A stretch of 17,665 nt of DNA from Acidobacteriota bacterium (GTDB lineage: Bacteria > Acidobacteriota > Terriglobia > Terriglobales > Acidobacteriaceae), in assembly GCA_021819255.1 (NCBI GenBank), contig JAKART010000007.1, positions 1-17,665 of the forward strand, given 5' to 3'. Of the stretch, positions 10,060-16,884 are shown piece after piece. The translations under genes were made by a program, and so were the position numbers. The notes beneath the pieces were generated by a model. The model was not told where the DNA came from, ran no database searches, and was given only the letters and a program-made list of their open reading frames with translations. Position 1 is the first letter of the stretch, and every line of letters starts with the position of its first letter.

Positions 10060-10666
10060 CAAGGTTCGCAGAGTTGCCGGCGCCGACTTCCCCACCCGAT
10101 GGGGACACTTTCGCATCCTTGGCTTTGAAGGCGTGGCCGAACCCGCCGGCGCTTCCCTCAAGCATGTGGATGGTCTGGTGGCGTTGACGATGGGGGATCT
10201 CTCGGTCGCTCCGCCACTGGTGAGAATCCACTCCCAGTGCCTGACCGGCGATGTCTTTCACTCCCTGCGCTGCGACTGCCACGATCAGCTCCACATGGCG
10301 CTGGGACTGATCGCCAAGCAGGGCGCCGGAGTGCTGCTCTACGAGGAGCAGGAAGGCCGGGGCATTGGACTGATGGCCAAGTTGCGCGCCTACGAGTTGC
10401 AGGATGAAGGACTGGACACGATCGAGGCCAACTTGAAGCTGGGGTTTCGCGCCGACTACCGCGAGTTCGAGCTGCCGGCTGCGGTTCTCAAGGCCCTGCA
10501 CATCCCTGCGGTTCGGTTGATTACCAATAATCCGGAGAAGGTACGGGCACTGAAGGATGCGGGGATTCAGGTGGTCGAACGCATTCCCGCCACCATTCCT
10601 GCGGAGCCGACTTTCCAGCGCTACCTGGAGACCAAGCGCGACAAGATGGGGCACCTGATCGGATAA
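10049..10666 (+). CDS. ribA: GTP cyclohydrolase II
   Basis: This 205-residue monofunctional RibA opens the GTP imidazole ring to give 2,5-diamino-6-ribosylamino-4(3H)-pyrimidinone 5'-phosphate, the first step of riboflavin synthesis. Zinc ligands are Cys64, Cys75 and Cys77 in HSQCLTGDVFHSLRCDC. GTP-binding EEQEGRGIGLMAK (99-111) and the catalytic Asp136/Arg138 pair in LGFRADYREF are present, and so is LITNNPEKV (157-165). There is no fused DHBP synthase (RibB) domain. One difference from the E. coli enzyme is Gln in HSQC where E. coli has Glu (HSEC). The start aligns well with E. coli RibA (RVA...LPTPWG). No Shine-Dalgarno precedes it; a TATAAT ends 5 nt upstream and a small ORF overlaps the start. 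The nitroreductase gene follows 104 bp downstream on the same strand and could share the transcript. Confidence 0.94.
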   Translation: MPYSKVRRVAGADFPTRWGHFRILGFEGVAEPAGASLKHVDGLVALTMGDLSVAPPLVRIHSQCLTGDVFHSLRCDCHDQLHMALGLIAKQGAGVLLYEEQEGRGIGLMAKLRAYELQDEGLDTIEANLKLGFRADYREFELPAAVLKALHIPAVRLITNNPEKVRALKDAGIQVVERIPATIPAEPTFQRYLETKRDKMGHLIG

Positions 10667-10770
10667 GCGAAGGCGCAGGCCCTACTGATGCGCACCCAGA
10701 GGTCCAGCAAATACATTGCTCTACAACCGTGGCGCAATTGGAACGTCCAAATCCAAAGGCAGGAGAAAAC

Positions 10771-11376
10771 ATGGCGATCGATGAAGACGTGAAGTCTGCG
10801 CAGGTGGAAGATGGAATCCTCGAAGTGATCCACCAGCGTTGGAGCCCGCGGTCCTTCTCCGATCAGTCAGTCGCAGACACCGATCTGGCCAAGATTTTTA
10901 CCGCCGCTGCCTGGGCCGCATCGAGCTACAACGAGCAGCCTTGGCGATTTTTGGTCGGACGAAAGGGCGACTCGACCTACGAGAAGATTCTGGACGCCCT
11001 GGTAGAGTTCAACCAGATATGGGCCAAGACCGCGCCGGTTCTGATCCTGTCGGCGAGCAAAAAGGTATTCTCCGCCAACGGTTATCCCAACTCGTTTTGC
11101 CTGCACGACACTGGAGCCGCGTCGGCGCACATGAGCCTGCAGGCAACGGCGCTGGGACTGCAGACGCACGGCATGGGCGGAGTGGATAGGGAGAAAGCAC
11201 GCCAGAACTTTGCTATCCCCGAGGAGTTCGAGGTCGGCGCAGCCTGGGCGCTGGGATATCCGGGCGATCCGGATGCGCTGCCCATGATCTATCGCGAGAT
11301 GGAGACGGCGGCCAGAACACGCAAGCCGCTGCGGGAGTTCGTCTTCAGCCAGTGGGATCGGCCTGCGGAGGTGTAA
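10771..11376 (+). CDS. nitroreductase-family FMN oxidoreductase
   Basis: This 201-residue protein belongs to the nitroreductase/flavin oxidoreductase family, which uses FMN and NAD(P)H to reduce nitroaromatics, quinones or other electron-poor substrates. The substrate here is not known. Family signals are the N-terminal FMN-binding RWSPRSFSDQSV (23-34), AASSYNEQPWRFLV (49-62), ATALGLQTHGMGGVDREK (126-142) and WALGYPGDPD (159-168). The start at 10771 is chosen because AGGAG lies at 10761-10765 with 5-nt spacing; a GTG at 10729 would add 14 residues of unlikely sequence. It lies directly after ribA on the same strand, so a flavin-synthesis gene sits beside a flavin-using enzyme. This may be functional or simple proximity. 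The gene converges on the DinB-like gene. Confidence 0.9.
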   Translation: MAIDEDVKSAQVEDGILEVIHQRWSPRSFSDQSVADTDLAKIFTAAAWAASSYNEQPWRFLVGRKGDSTYEKILDALVEFNQIWAKTAPVLILSASKKVFSANGYPNSFCLHDTGAASAHMSLQATALGLQTHGMGGVDREKARQNFAIPEEFEVGAAWALGYPGDPDALPMIYREMETAARTRKPLREFVFSQWDRPAEV

Positions 11377-11386
11377 AGAAGACCTT

Positions 11387-11413
11387 GCTGCCGAATCGGC
11401 CGTCTCCGGCAGC
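11387..11413 (+). terminator. weak hairpin downstream of the nitroreductase gene
   Basis: GCTGCCG (11387-11393) and CGGCAGC (11407-11413) form a 7-bp stem with a 13-nt loop, 10 bp after the nitroreductase stop. No T-run follows, so termination is plausible only from its position in this 180-bp convergent gap. Nearby, TGGCCAAGCT is repeated at 11436-11445 and 11450-11459. Confidence 0.3.
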
Positions 11414-11481
11414 CGCTCCAGGGAGCCACCCGGCCTGGCCAAGCTAGCATGGCCAAGCTGTTGCAAGGGCGTCCACCGGTC

Positions 11482-11519
11482 TTTTGGTAAAACATACGCA
11501 TTTGGGTAAAACATGCGCA
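11482..11519. repeat. two-copy tandem repeat, 19-bp unit
   Basis: Two adjacent 19-bp copies (ttttggtaaaacatacgca and tttgggtaaaacatgcgca) match at 17 of 19 positions. They lie between the ends of the convergent nitroreductase and DinB-like genes, 37 bp from the DinB-like stop. The unit is AT-richer than its surroundings. Confidence 0.85.
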
Positions 11520-11556
11520 ATGGAGCGGCGCTTCCACCGCGCAGGCTCTGCCACGT

Positions 11557-12090
11557 TTACTCTCTGTCCGGCACCGTAAACATAAGAACTTTGACCGTGG
11601 TGACGAGTTGGCCGATGTGGCGCTGACTGTGGTCCGCGCAGTGGACCAGAAGACCGCCGACCGTGGCCGGCAGTTGCTTCTTCCCAATGGGAACCAACTC
11701 ATGGAAGCGATCGGGAGAGATGGAGCGGATGCGCTCGGCCGCTCTTTTCAGCCCGGTGCGAAACTCGTCGAAGACCTCGGCGATGGAGCTGGGGTGCAGG
11801 CCGGTCGTATCCAGTTCGCTCTTGAGAGCATCCAGTTGAGCCGCGCTGAGCTGTTTGCCCTCCGCGTAGGTGAGCAAGCGATCCAGCGAGCGAACGATGT
11901 GGCGTAGATGAAAGACGATGGGCGGAAGACCGGCGGGACGATCGAGAAGCTGGTCATCGCGCAGAGACTTGCACCAGTGGTAGGCATCTTCGCCGCAGAG
12001 ATCCAGGGCATGGAGGATACCGCGACGGATGGGATCGATGTCGTTGTGGGTGCCACGCAGCCAAGGCTCGGGGAGGGCGGATTTTTGCAT
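11557..12090 (-). CDS. DinB-like metal-binding four-helix protein
   Basis: This 177-residue protein fits the DinB/YfiT-like superfamily: four-helix bundles with a three-histidine metal site, often acting as thiol-dependent transferases (for example with bacillithiol or mycothiol). The likely ligands are His64 in IVFHLRHIVRSLDRLLTY and His154 and His158 in VHCADHSQRHIGQLVTT, the typical H-x3-H near the C terminus. The ATG at 12090 has GAGGT about 6 nt before it, which supports the start. The enzymatic substrate is unknown, and the name DinB does not imply a DNA-damage role here. It lies downstream of the kinase-like gene on the same strand, but a 288-bp gap makes a shared transcript doubtful. 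Confidence 0.85.
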   Translation of the reverse strand: MQKSALPEPWLRGTHNDIDPIRRGILHALDLCGEDAYHWCKSLRDDQLLDRPAGLPPIVFHLRHIVRSLDRLLTYAEGKQLSAAQLDALKSELDTTGLHPSSIAEVFDEFRTGLKRAAERIRSISPDRFHELVPIGKKQLPATVGGLLVHCADHSQRHIGQLVTTVKVLMFTVPDRE

Positions 12091-12168
12091 CAGTGACCTC
12101 GCTCCACTCCATCATGAACCAGATGACGTGGAATGCAAAGTCCGAATCGCTCTCCCTCGGAGATCTGG

Positions 12169-12185
12169 GTCTGCTGAAAGCAGAC
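12169..12185. other. perfect short hairpin upstream of the DinB-like gene
   Basis: GTCTGCT and AGCAGAC form a perfect 7-bp inverted repeat around a 3-nt GAA loop, 79 bp before the DinB-like start. There is no T-run on either side. It could be an operator-like palindrome or an mRNA hairpin. The rest of this 288-bp gap holds only the tandem repeat at 12282-12319. Confidence 0.4.
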
Positions 12186-12281
12186 GTGGAGGCACGCCGA
12201 TGCGGATGGCTCGGATCGCGAAGATTCATGGGTAGGCAGCCGGGGCGTCGGCGAGGAAACTCATGCCCAGATCCCAGCCGC

Positions 12282-12319
12282 GCAGATTCTCCGGAACTTA
12301 GCAGATTCTCCGGAACTTA
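12282..12319. repeat. perfect two-copy tandem repeat, 19-bp unit
   Basis: The 19-mer gcagattctccggaactta occurs twice with no spacer and no mismatch. It sits between the kinase-like gene and the DinB-like gene, 60 bp after the kinase stop. Perfect identity suggests a recent duplication or conversion, or a maintained site. Confidence 0.97.
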
Positions 12320-12378
12320 ACAGAGTACGGAGAGCGAACTCCTCACCCAGGGCCGAAGCGCCGTCTTCCCACCCACGC

Positions 12379-13254
12379 TCATGCCTCGGCTGCGCGACCC
12401 GAGGCAGCATCGGTATCCGGCCCGGCGATGGCCTCTGGCGCAGGCGTGGCGGCTTCCACTTCGGCGTCTGCTTTGGCGGCAGCGGAAGCGCCTTTCACCC
12501 GGACCACGGTGATCTTGTCGAAGCCCTCTTTGAATGCGGGCGGACGCAGCCGCTCGGCCATCTTGTGCATGACATCGTCGGTGACCTGGCGATCACGCTT
12601 CGAGTTGCGCTCCAGGCACACCGCCAAGGGAACATCAAAGAAGACCGCATGCACCTCATAGCCAAAGGACTTCGCCATCTTGATCCACTGGCGCCGCTCA
12701 TGGGGGCTCAGATTGGTGGCGTCCACGTAGTTCCATGGCATCTTGGCGATCAGGCGGGCGCGAAGCAGGCTGCGCAACGTACTGAAGACCAGGCCTTGAT
12801 AACGCTGTTCGGAGATGTCATCGAAGAGAAGACTGCGCAGCAGGTCGCTCGAAAGCGGCGTCACGCCGCGGCGCTTGTACCAGGTGGTTTTGCCTGAACC
12901 CGGAAGCCCAATGGTCAGCACAACGTAGCCGCGGGGGCTACGGGGAGCAACCGCCTCTGGACTGGCGGGGGGCGTGGCCAGGGAGTCCGGCTGAAGTTCG
13001 TGAATCAGACGCGGCTCGGGGGTCCCCGCCGCAGAAGATGCGGTTTGCGCCGGCGAAGGCGGCTCGGGCAGCGCGGAGGGCGCTGCCGGTTCGGCCGGCG
13101 CGGGCGCCGGGGAGAGGGGTGCTGGATAGGAGGGCTGCAGGGGTGCAGGTTGGTTTGCAGGAAGTTCCTGACCAATCTTGCCGGTGGACTCCGACTCGTT
13201 CGGACCACGCTTCGAACGTCTTCTCATGAGCTTGTCGCGCAACCAGTCGCGCAT
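12379..13254 (-). CDS. P-loop kinase (polynucleotide-kinase-like, AAA_33 type) with Pro/Ala-rich linker
   Basis: The 291-residue product has three parts. A basic N terminus (residues 1-17, rich in Arg/Lys) leads into a Pro/Ala-rich, low-complexity linker (about 33-107). The P-loop kinase domain follows (109-253), with Walker A GLPGSGKTT (116-124), SSDLLR (135-140, possible catalytic Asp137), VDATNLS (177-183) and the Arg-rich lid ERNSKRDRQV (215-224). This order resembles the kinase domain of T4 and bacterial Pnkp, which phosphorylates nucleic-acid 5'-OH ends, but the same fold also acts on small molecules, so the substrate is open. An Ala/Glu-rich tail ends the protein. No phosphatase or ligase domain is attached. 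ATG 13254 is preferred over TTG 13290, although neither has a clear Shine-Dalgarno. The gene is divergent from gap. Confidence 0.8.
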   Translation of the reverse strand: MRDWLRDKLMRRRSKRGPNESESTGKIGQELPANQPAPLQPSYPAPLSPAPAPAEPAAPSALPEPPSPAQTASSAAGTPEPRLIHELQPDSLATPPASPEAVAPRSPRGYVVLTIGLPGSGKTTWYKRRGVTPLSSDLLRSLLFDDISEQRYQGLVFSTLRSLLRARLIAKMPWNYVDATNLSPHERRQWIKMAKSFGYEVHAVFFDVPLAVCLERNSKRDRQVTDDVMHKMAERLRPPAFKEGFDKITVVRVKGASAAAKADAEVEAATPAPEAIAGPDTDAASGRAAEA

Positions 13255-13346
13255 AGCTGGTTTGTAACACAAGCCGAGCCCCTGCCGCAAAAACAGTGCA
13301 AATGCGAAATAACTCCCGCGGTTCAGCTCGCGGTTCGTCCTCCAGT

Positions 13347-13375
13347 TTGCGATTGCCGGTGGGCTTTGTTAGTTT
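13347..13375 (+). promoter_or_regulatory. candidate gap promoter
   Basis: TTGCGA (13347-13352) and TAGTTT (13370-13375) are separated by 17 bp, a possible sigma-70-type promoter that would start transcription about 30 bp before the gap ATG. Both hexamers are imperfect. The rest of the 156-bp divergent gap shows only a short CGCGGTTC duplication (13317-13324 and 13329-13336). Confidence 0.35.
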
Positions 13376-13410
13376 GATCAATGGGAAGAACTCTGAAGAA
13401 ATGAGGGATT

Positions 13411-14415
13411 ATGGCAGTCAAAGTAGGCATCAATGGCTTCGGACGCATTGGACGGAATATATTGCGCAGCGCGCTCGGCAACGCCGATATCGAATTTGTT
13501 GCAGTCAATGATCTGACGACACCGTCGACGCTGGCGCATCTGCTGAAGCACGACTCGATTCTGGGCAACGTGAAGAACCGCATCTCCGCCACCGAGGACT
13601 CGATCCTGATCGACGGCAAAGCGATGAAGGTGTTCGCGGAGCGCGACCCGGCGAAGCTGGACTGGGCTTCGGTGGGCGCGGAGATCGTCGTGGAGTCCAC
13701 CGGCTTCTTTACCGACGCCGTCAAGGCCAAGGCGCATCTGGGCAGCTCGGTCAAAAAGGTGATCATCTCGGCGCCGGCCTCGAATGAGGATCTGACTGTG
13801 GTGCTGGGCGTCAATGACGACAAGTACGATCCCGCCAAGCACCATGTGATCTCCAACGCGAGCTGCACCACCAACTGCCTGGCTCCGATTGTCAAGGTGC
13901 TTCACGATACCTTTGGGATCGCCTCCGGCATCATGACGACGATCCACAGCTACACGAACGATCAGGTGGTTCTGGATACCCCTCACAAGGATCTGCGCCG
14001 GGCAAGAGCCGCCGGTATGAGCATGATTCCCAGCTCCACCGGAGCCGCCAAGGCGCTCAAGCTGGTGATTCCGGCGATGGACGGCAAGCTGGATGGATTT
14101 GCCGTCCGTGTTCCGACGCCCAACGTCTCGGTGGTGGATCTTACGTTTGTCGCCGAAAAGGCGATCGATACGAAGACCGTCAATGCCGCGTTCAAAGCGG
14201 CCAGCGAGGGCGCCATGAAGGGAATCCTCGGCTATACCGACGAAGAGCTGGTCTCCGTCGACTTCCGGGGCAATCCGCTGTCCAGCATCGTGGATAGCAA
14301 GCTCACCAAGGTCATTGCCAACACCGGCAAGGTGATTAGCTGGTATGACAACGAGTGGGGTTACTCGTGCCGGGTGCGGGATCTGATCCTGTTTCTCACG
14401 TCAAAGGGACTGTAA
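13411..14415 (+). CDS. gap: glyceraldehyde-3-phosphate dehydrogenase, type I
   Basis: This 334-residue enzyme oxidises glyceraldehyde 3-phosphate to 1,3-bisphosphoglycerate with NAD+. It begins with the Rossmann motif KVGINGFGRIGRN (4-16). Asp34 in AVNDLT favours NAD over NADP. The active-site Cys152 lies in NASCTTNC and its partner His179 in TTIHSYTNDQ. Substrate-binding PSSTGAAKA and the C-terminal SWYDNEWGYSCR are intact. The length is typical of type I enzymes. The start has GAGGGA just upstream, at a somewhat short spacing. A strong hairpin follows the stop, so gap may have its own transcript even though a Rid-family gene, pgk and tpiA follow on the same strand. Confidence 0.98.
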   Translation: MAVKVGINGFGRIGRNILRSALGNADIEFVAVNDLTTPSTLAHLLKHDSILGNVKNRISATEDSILIDGKAMKVFAERDPAKLDWASVGAEIVVESTGFFTDAVKAKAHLGSSVKKVIISAPASNEDLTVVLGVNDDKYDPAKHHVISNASCTTNCLAPIVKVLHDTFGIASGIMTTIHSYTNDQVVLDTPHKDLRRARAAGMSMIPSSTGAAKALKLVIPAMDGKLDGFAVRVPTPNVSVVDLTFVAEKAIDTKTVNAAFKAASEGAMKGILGYTDEELVSVDFRGNPLSSIVDSKLTKVIANTGKVISWYDNEWGYSCRVRDLILFLTSKGL

Positions 14416-14436
14416 AGACAGACCCCGAAGTGGAAG

Positions 14437-14479
14437 GAAGGGAGCGGCGGCCCGACGGTCCCCGTTCCCTTCTCGTTTT
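14437..14479 (+). terminator. intrinsic terminator after gap
   Basis: GAAGGGAGCGG (14437-14447) pairs with CCGTTCCCTTC (14462-14472), giving an 11-bp stem with one G-T position. It is followed by TCGTTTT. The hairpin starts 22 bp after the gap stop, so most gap transcripts probably end here, before ridA and pgk. Confidence 0.7.
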
Positions 14480-14571
14480 GCAGGAGAGCTCGCTCGTCGC
14501 CTGGGCGCGAGATGCTTCCCCTTGCTCCATCGGGGATCAGGCTGGGATGAACAGGCTGAGGCCTCTCGCTC

Positions 14572-14609
14572 CGGGAGGACTTGCTGCGGGAAGACCTGCT
14601 GCGGGAAGA
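14572..14609. repeat. 15-bp tandem repeat, about 2.5 copies
   Basis: The unit ttgctgcgggaagac is followed by ctgctgcgggaagag, and a partial, diverged copy (ccgggaggac) precedes them, all with a 15-bp period. It lies in the 239-bp gap between gap and the Rid-family gene, 46 bp before the latter's start. The gap also holds the gap terminator. Confidence 0.75.
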
Positions 14610-14654
14610 GACGATGATTCTCCAACACACGTTTCGCCGGAAAGGAAGGCAGAG

Positions 14655-15026
14655 ATGGAACGGACGAAGATTGCAGGAACATCCCCCTATGAGCCGATCA
14701 TTGGATTTTCGCGCGCAGTGCGCGTGGGCAGGGTGGTTCACGTCTCTGGCACAGGACCGGTAGGGGCCGAAGAGATGTCCGCGGCCGAACAGACCCGTGT
14801 GGTGTTGGGACTGATTCACAAGGCGCTCGCACAGGCCGGCGCACGCTTTGAAGATGTGGTGCGGACGCGAATCTTTCTGGCGCATGCTGAAGACTGGGAG
14901 GAAGTGGGACGCGCCCATGGTGAGGTCTTCGGCGAGATCCGGCCGGCTTCAACTATGGTGGTAGCCGCGCTGCTGAATCCCAAGTGGAGACTCGAAATGG
15001 AGGCTGAAGCCATCCTCGAGTCGTGA
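14655..15026 (+). CDS. Rid-family (YjgF/YER057c/UK114) protein
   Basis: This 123-residue protein has the small trimeric YjgF/RidA fold. Typical segments are [15 protein letters not shown] (23-37), [26 protein letters not shown] (50-75) and the late [27 protein letters not shown]. RidA itself deaminates reactive enamine/imine intermediates. By eye, the residue matching the catalytic Arg105 of E. coli RidA is Ala98 here, so this member probably belongs to a Rid subgroup without that arginine and of less certain function. The frame is open back to 14355, inside gap, but the ATG at 14655 is well supported by AAGGAAGG at 14642-14649 with 5-nt spacing. It lies between gap and pgk, with gaps of 239 and 424 bp and a terminator before it, so an operon with gap is unlikely. 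Confidence 0.87.
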   Translation: MERTKIAGTSPYEPIIGFSRAVRVGRVVHVSGTGPVGAEEMSAAEQTRVVLGLIHKALAQAGARFEDVVRTRIFLAHAEDWEEVGRAHGEVFGEIRPASTMVVAALLNPKWRLEMEAEAILES

Positions 15027-15450
15027 GGCAGGGATCAGCAGAGAAGCCAGGCCAGGGGAGAAGATCAGGGGAATTCGAGCAGAAGCCGACGCGATCCCCT
15101 GGCTACCTTGCCGCTGCAACCCGCCGGAGAGCTGCAGGCAAACCGGAGTGAAGTTCGACGGCAGAGACCGTGGCTCCGCAGCGCACCTGCGGCTGCGCCC
15201 CGAGCGCCGGCTGCAACCTGCTGCCGGCTGGAGTCCGCTGCTTTCCGTAAGCTCTCGGCCTTGGCCGGCGTCGCCACCTGCGGACGCGCTGAGCAACGTG
15301 GCTGTGAAATTCATTCAAATCCCATCTGAAATTCGCCCAAATCCCATCTTGGTGCGCAGAGACTTCACATCTCTCGCCGCGGAGCCTTCGCGCGAGACGG
15401 CAGCAATTTCACCTATTCAACTTCGGGCCGGTTCATTTATTCTTCTAGCA
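15027..15450. other. 424-bp gene-free region upstream of pgk
   Basis: No credible gene is seen; the open frame running into pgk here lacks homology. GCCAGGGGA (15051-15059) can pair perfectly with TCCCCTGGC (15095-15103), a possible terminator-like stem for the Rid-family gene with a long loop and no strong T-run. CAGGGGA (15066-15072) could compete for the same partner. A 22-bp tandem repeat follows at 15306-15349. TATTCT at 15438-15443 is a possible -10 element just before the pgk ATG. Confidence 0.5.
15306..15349. repeat. two-copy tandem repeat, 22-bp unit, upstream of pgk
   Basis: Two adjacent 22-bp copies, at 15306-15327 and 15328-15349, match at 19 of 22 positions. The three mismatches are consecutive (positions 8-10 of the unit: ATT in one, GCC in the other). 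The conserved core is caaatcccatct. The 22-bp spacing is close to two helical turns, so paired protein sites on one DNA face are possible. The second copy ends 101 bp before the pgk ATG. Confidence 0.93.
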
Positions 15451-16662
15451 ATGGCAAAGCTATCCATTCGCGACCTCGATCTTACCGACAAGCGTGTCTT
15501 GATTCGTGTGGACTTCAATGTGCCTCTCTCCAAAGAGGGCGCGATAACGGATGACACGCGCATTCGTGAGACGATTCCGACCATTGAGTATGCTCTGCGG
15601 CGCAGAGCCAAGGTCATTCTGGCGGCACACCTGGGAAGACCCAAAGGCAAAAAGGTGGACTCAATGAGCCTGCGCCCGGTGGTGGCGCGGTTGCGGATGC
15701 TGCTGGATGGCGTGCTGGATGCCGACGAGAATGTGGCGTTTGCTCCCGATTGCGTGGGCTCGGTGGCCGAAGAGATGGCCAGCAACCTGGAGCCGGGACA
15801 GACACTGCTGCTGGAAAACCTGCGCTTTCACGCCGGCGAAGAGGCTAACGATCCCCAGTTTGCCAAACTGCTTGCAGCGTTGTGCGACTTGTATGTGAAC
15901 GATGCCTTTGGGGCAGCTCATCGAGCCCACGCCTCCACCGAGGGAATCACTCACCATGTGGCGCCATCAGCCGCGGGCATGCTGATGGAGAAGGAGTTGA
16001 ACTACCTGGGCAAAGCGGTCAGCGAGCCGTTCCGTCCCTTTGTCGCGATCATTGGAGGGGCCAAAGTTTCAGACAAGATTGAAGTGATCAATGCTCTCCT
16101 GGACCGGGTGGATGCCCTGTTGATCGGTGGTGGCATGACCTATACCTTCCTGAATGCAAAGGGGCAGGCCACAGGCAAATCCCTGGTGGAGATGGACAAG
16201 CTGGACGTGGCCAAAGCCGCCATGGACAAGGCTGCGGCACGGGGCGTGAAGTTTCTGCTCCCGGTAGACCATGTACTTGCAGACAAGTTCGCGGCCGACG
16301 CGCGGACCCAGGTTTTCAGCGGCGCTGGAGCCTTCCCGGAAGATTGGATGGCCCTGGACATTGGACCGGCTACGGTGAAACTCTTCTCGGAAGAGGTTGC
16401 CGAAGCGGCAACGGTGGTGTGGAACGGACCGATGGGCGTCGCCGAGTTTTCAGCCTTTGCCAAGGGCACCAACGCAATCGCCAACGCCCTGGCCCGCAAC
16501 AATGACGCGATCACCATTGTGGGGGGCGGAGACTCTGTAGCGGCCTTGCATCACTCCGGCGTCGCCGACAAGATCACCCATATCTCCACGGGCGGAGGAG
16601 CAAGCCTGGAGTTCCTGGAGGGCAAAGTCCTTCCTGGCGTTGCTGCCCTGACCGACAAGTAA
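15451..16662 (+). CDS. pgk: phosphoglycerate kinase
   Basis: This 403-residue enzyme transfers phosphate between 1,3-bisphosphoglycerate and ADP, the first ATP-forming step of glycolysis. The substrate site is marked by RVDFNVPL (19-26) and HLGRPKG (60-66). Further family segments are [44 protein letters not shown] and the nucleotide-binding [10 protein letters not shown] (357-366) with [14 protein letters not shown]. The length is typical. The frame is open to 15148, but the upstream part has no pgk homology, and [11 protein letters not shown] is the normal N terminus. No Shine-Dalgarno precedes the ATG (the bases before it read TTATTCTTCTAGCA). A possible -10 element ends 7 nt upstream, so a leaderless mRNA is conceivable. 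tpiA follows after 222 bp. Confidence 0.97.
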   Translation: MAKLSIRDLDLTDKRVLIRVDFNVPLSKEGAITDDTRIRETIPTIEYALRRRAKVILAAHLGRPKGKKVDSMSLRPVVARLRMLLDGVLDADENVAFAPDCVGSVAEEMASNLEPGQTLLLENLRFHAGEEANDPQFAKLLAALCDLYVNDAFGAAHRAHASTEGITHHVAPSAAGMLMEKELNYLGKAVSEPFRPFVAIIGGAKVSDKIEVINALLDRVDALLIGGGMTYTFLNAKGQATGKSLVEMDKLDVAKAAMDKAAARGVKFLLPVDHVLADKFAADARTQVFSGAGAFPEDWMALDIGPATVKLFSEEVAEAATVVWNGPMGVAEFSAFAKGTNAIANALARNNDAITIVGGGDSVAALHHSGVADKITHISTGGGASLEFLEGKVLPGVAALTDK

Positions 16663-16884
16663 GTTCATGAAGCCCAAAGAAGAGACCCCGACGTGGCGTA
16701 CGGCGAGCATGCCGAGAGGTTTACCCGCAGCGGCTGCGCACAGCCCTCACCCAGACAGATTTCTTCTCGTCTCCTCGCCCGGAGCAGGCGTGCATCTGCG
16801 CCTTCCCTGAGCATCCTCACTCAGCCAAGCCGGCGGCCGCATGGCACTGGCGCCAAAGATCTTCACAGGTAAACAGGGAGAATG

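Noticed and set aside
9943..10161. N-terminal extension of the sensor kinase frame into ribA
   Set aside because: The extension overlaps the divergent ribA gene and encodes low-complexity Pro-rich sequence from the GGA repeats. A start just before the first membrane helix is more likely.
15148..15450. A 101-residue N-terminal extension of pgk
   Set aside because: Phosphoglycerate kinase begins at MAKLSIRDL in the family. The extension is rich in Arg, Ala and Pro, without homology, and crosses the 22-bp repeat.
16663..16884. A tRNA or small RNA gene between pgk and tpiA
   Set aside because: I looked for a cloverleaf, conserved T-loop bases and a terminator and found none. The gap looks like plain spacer.
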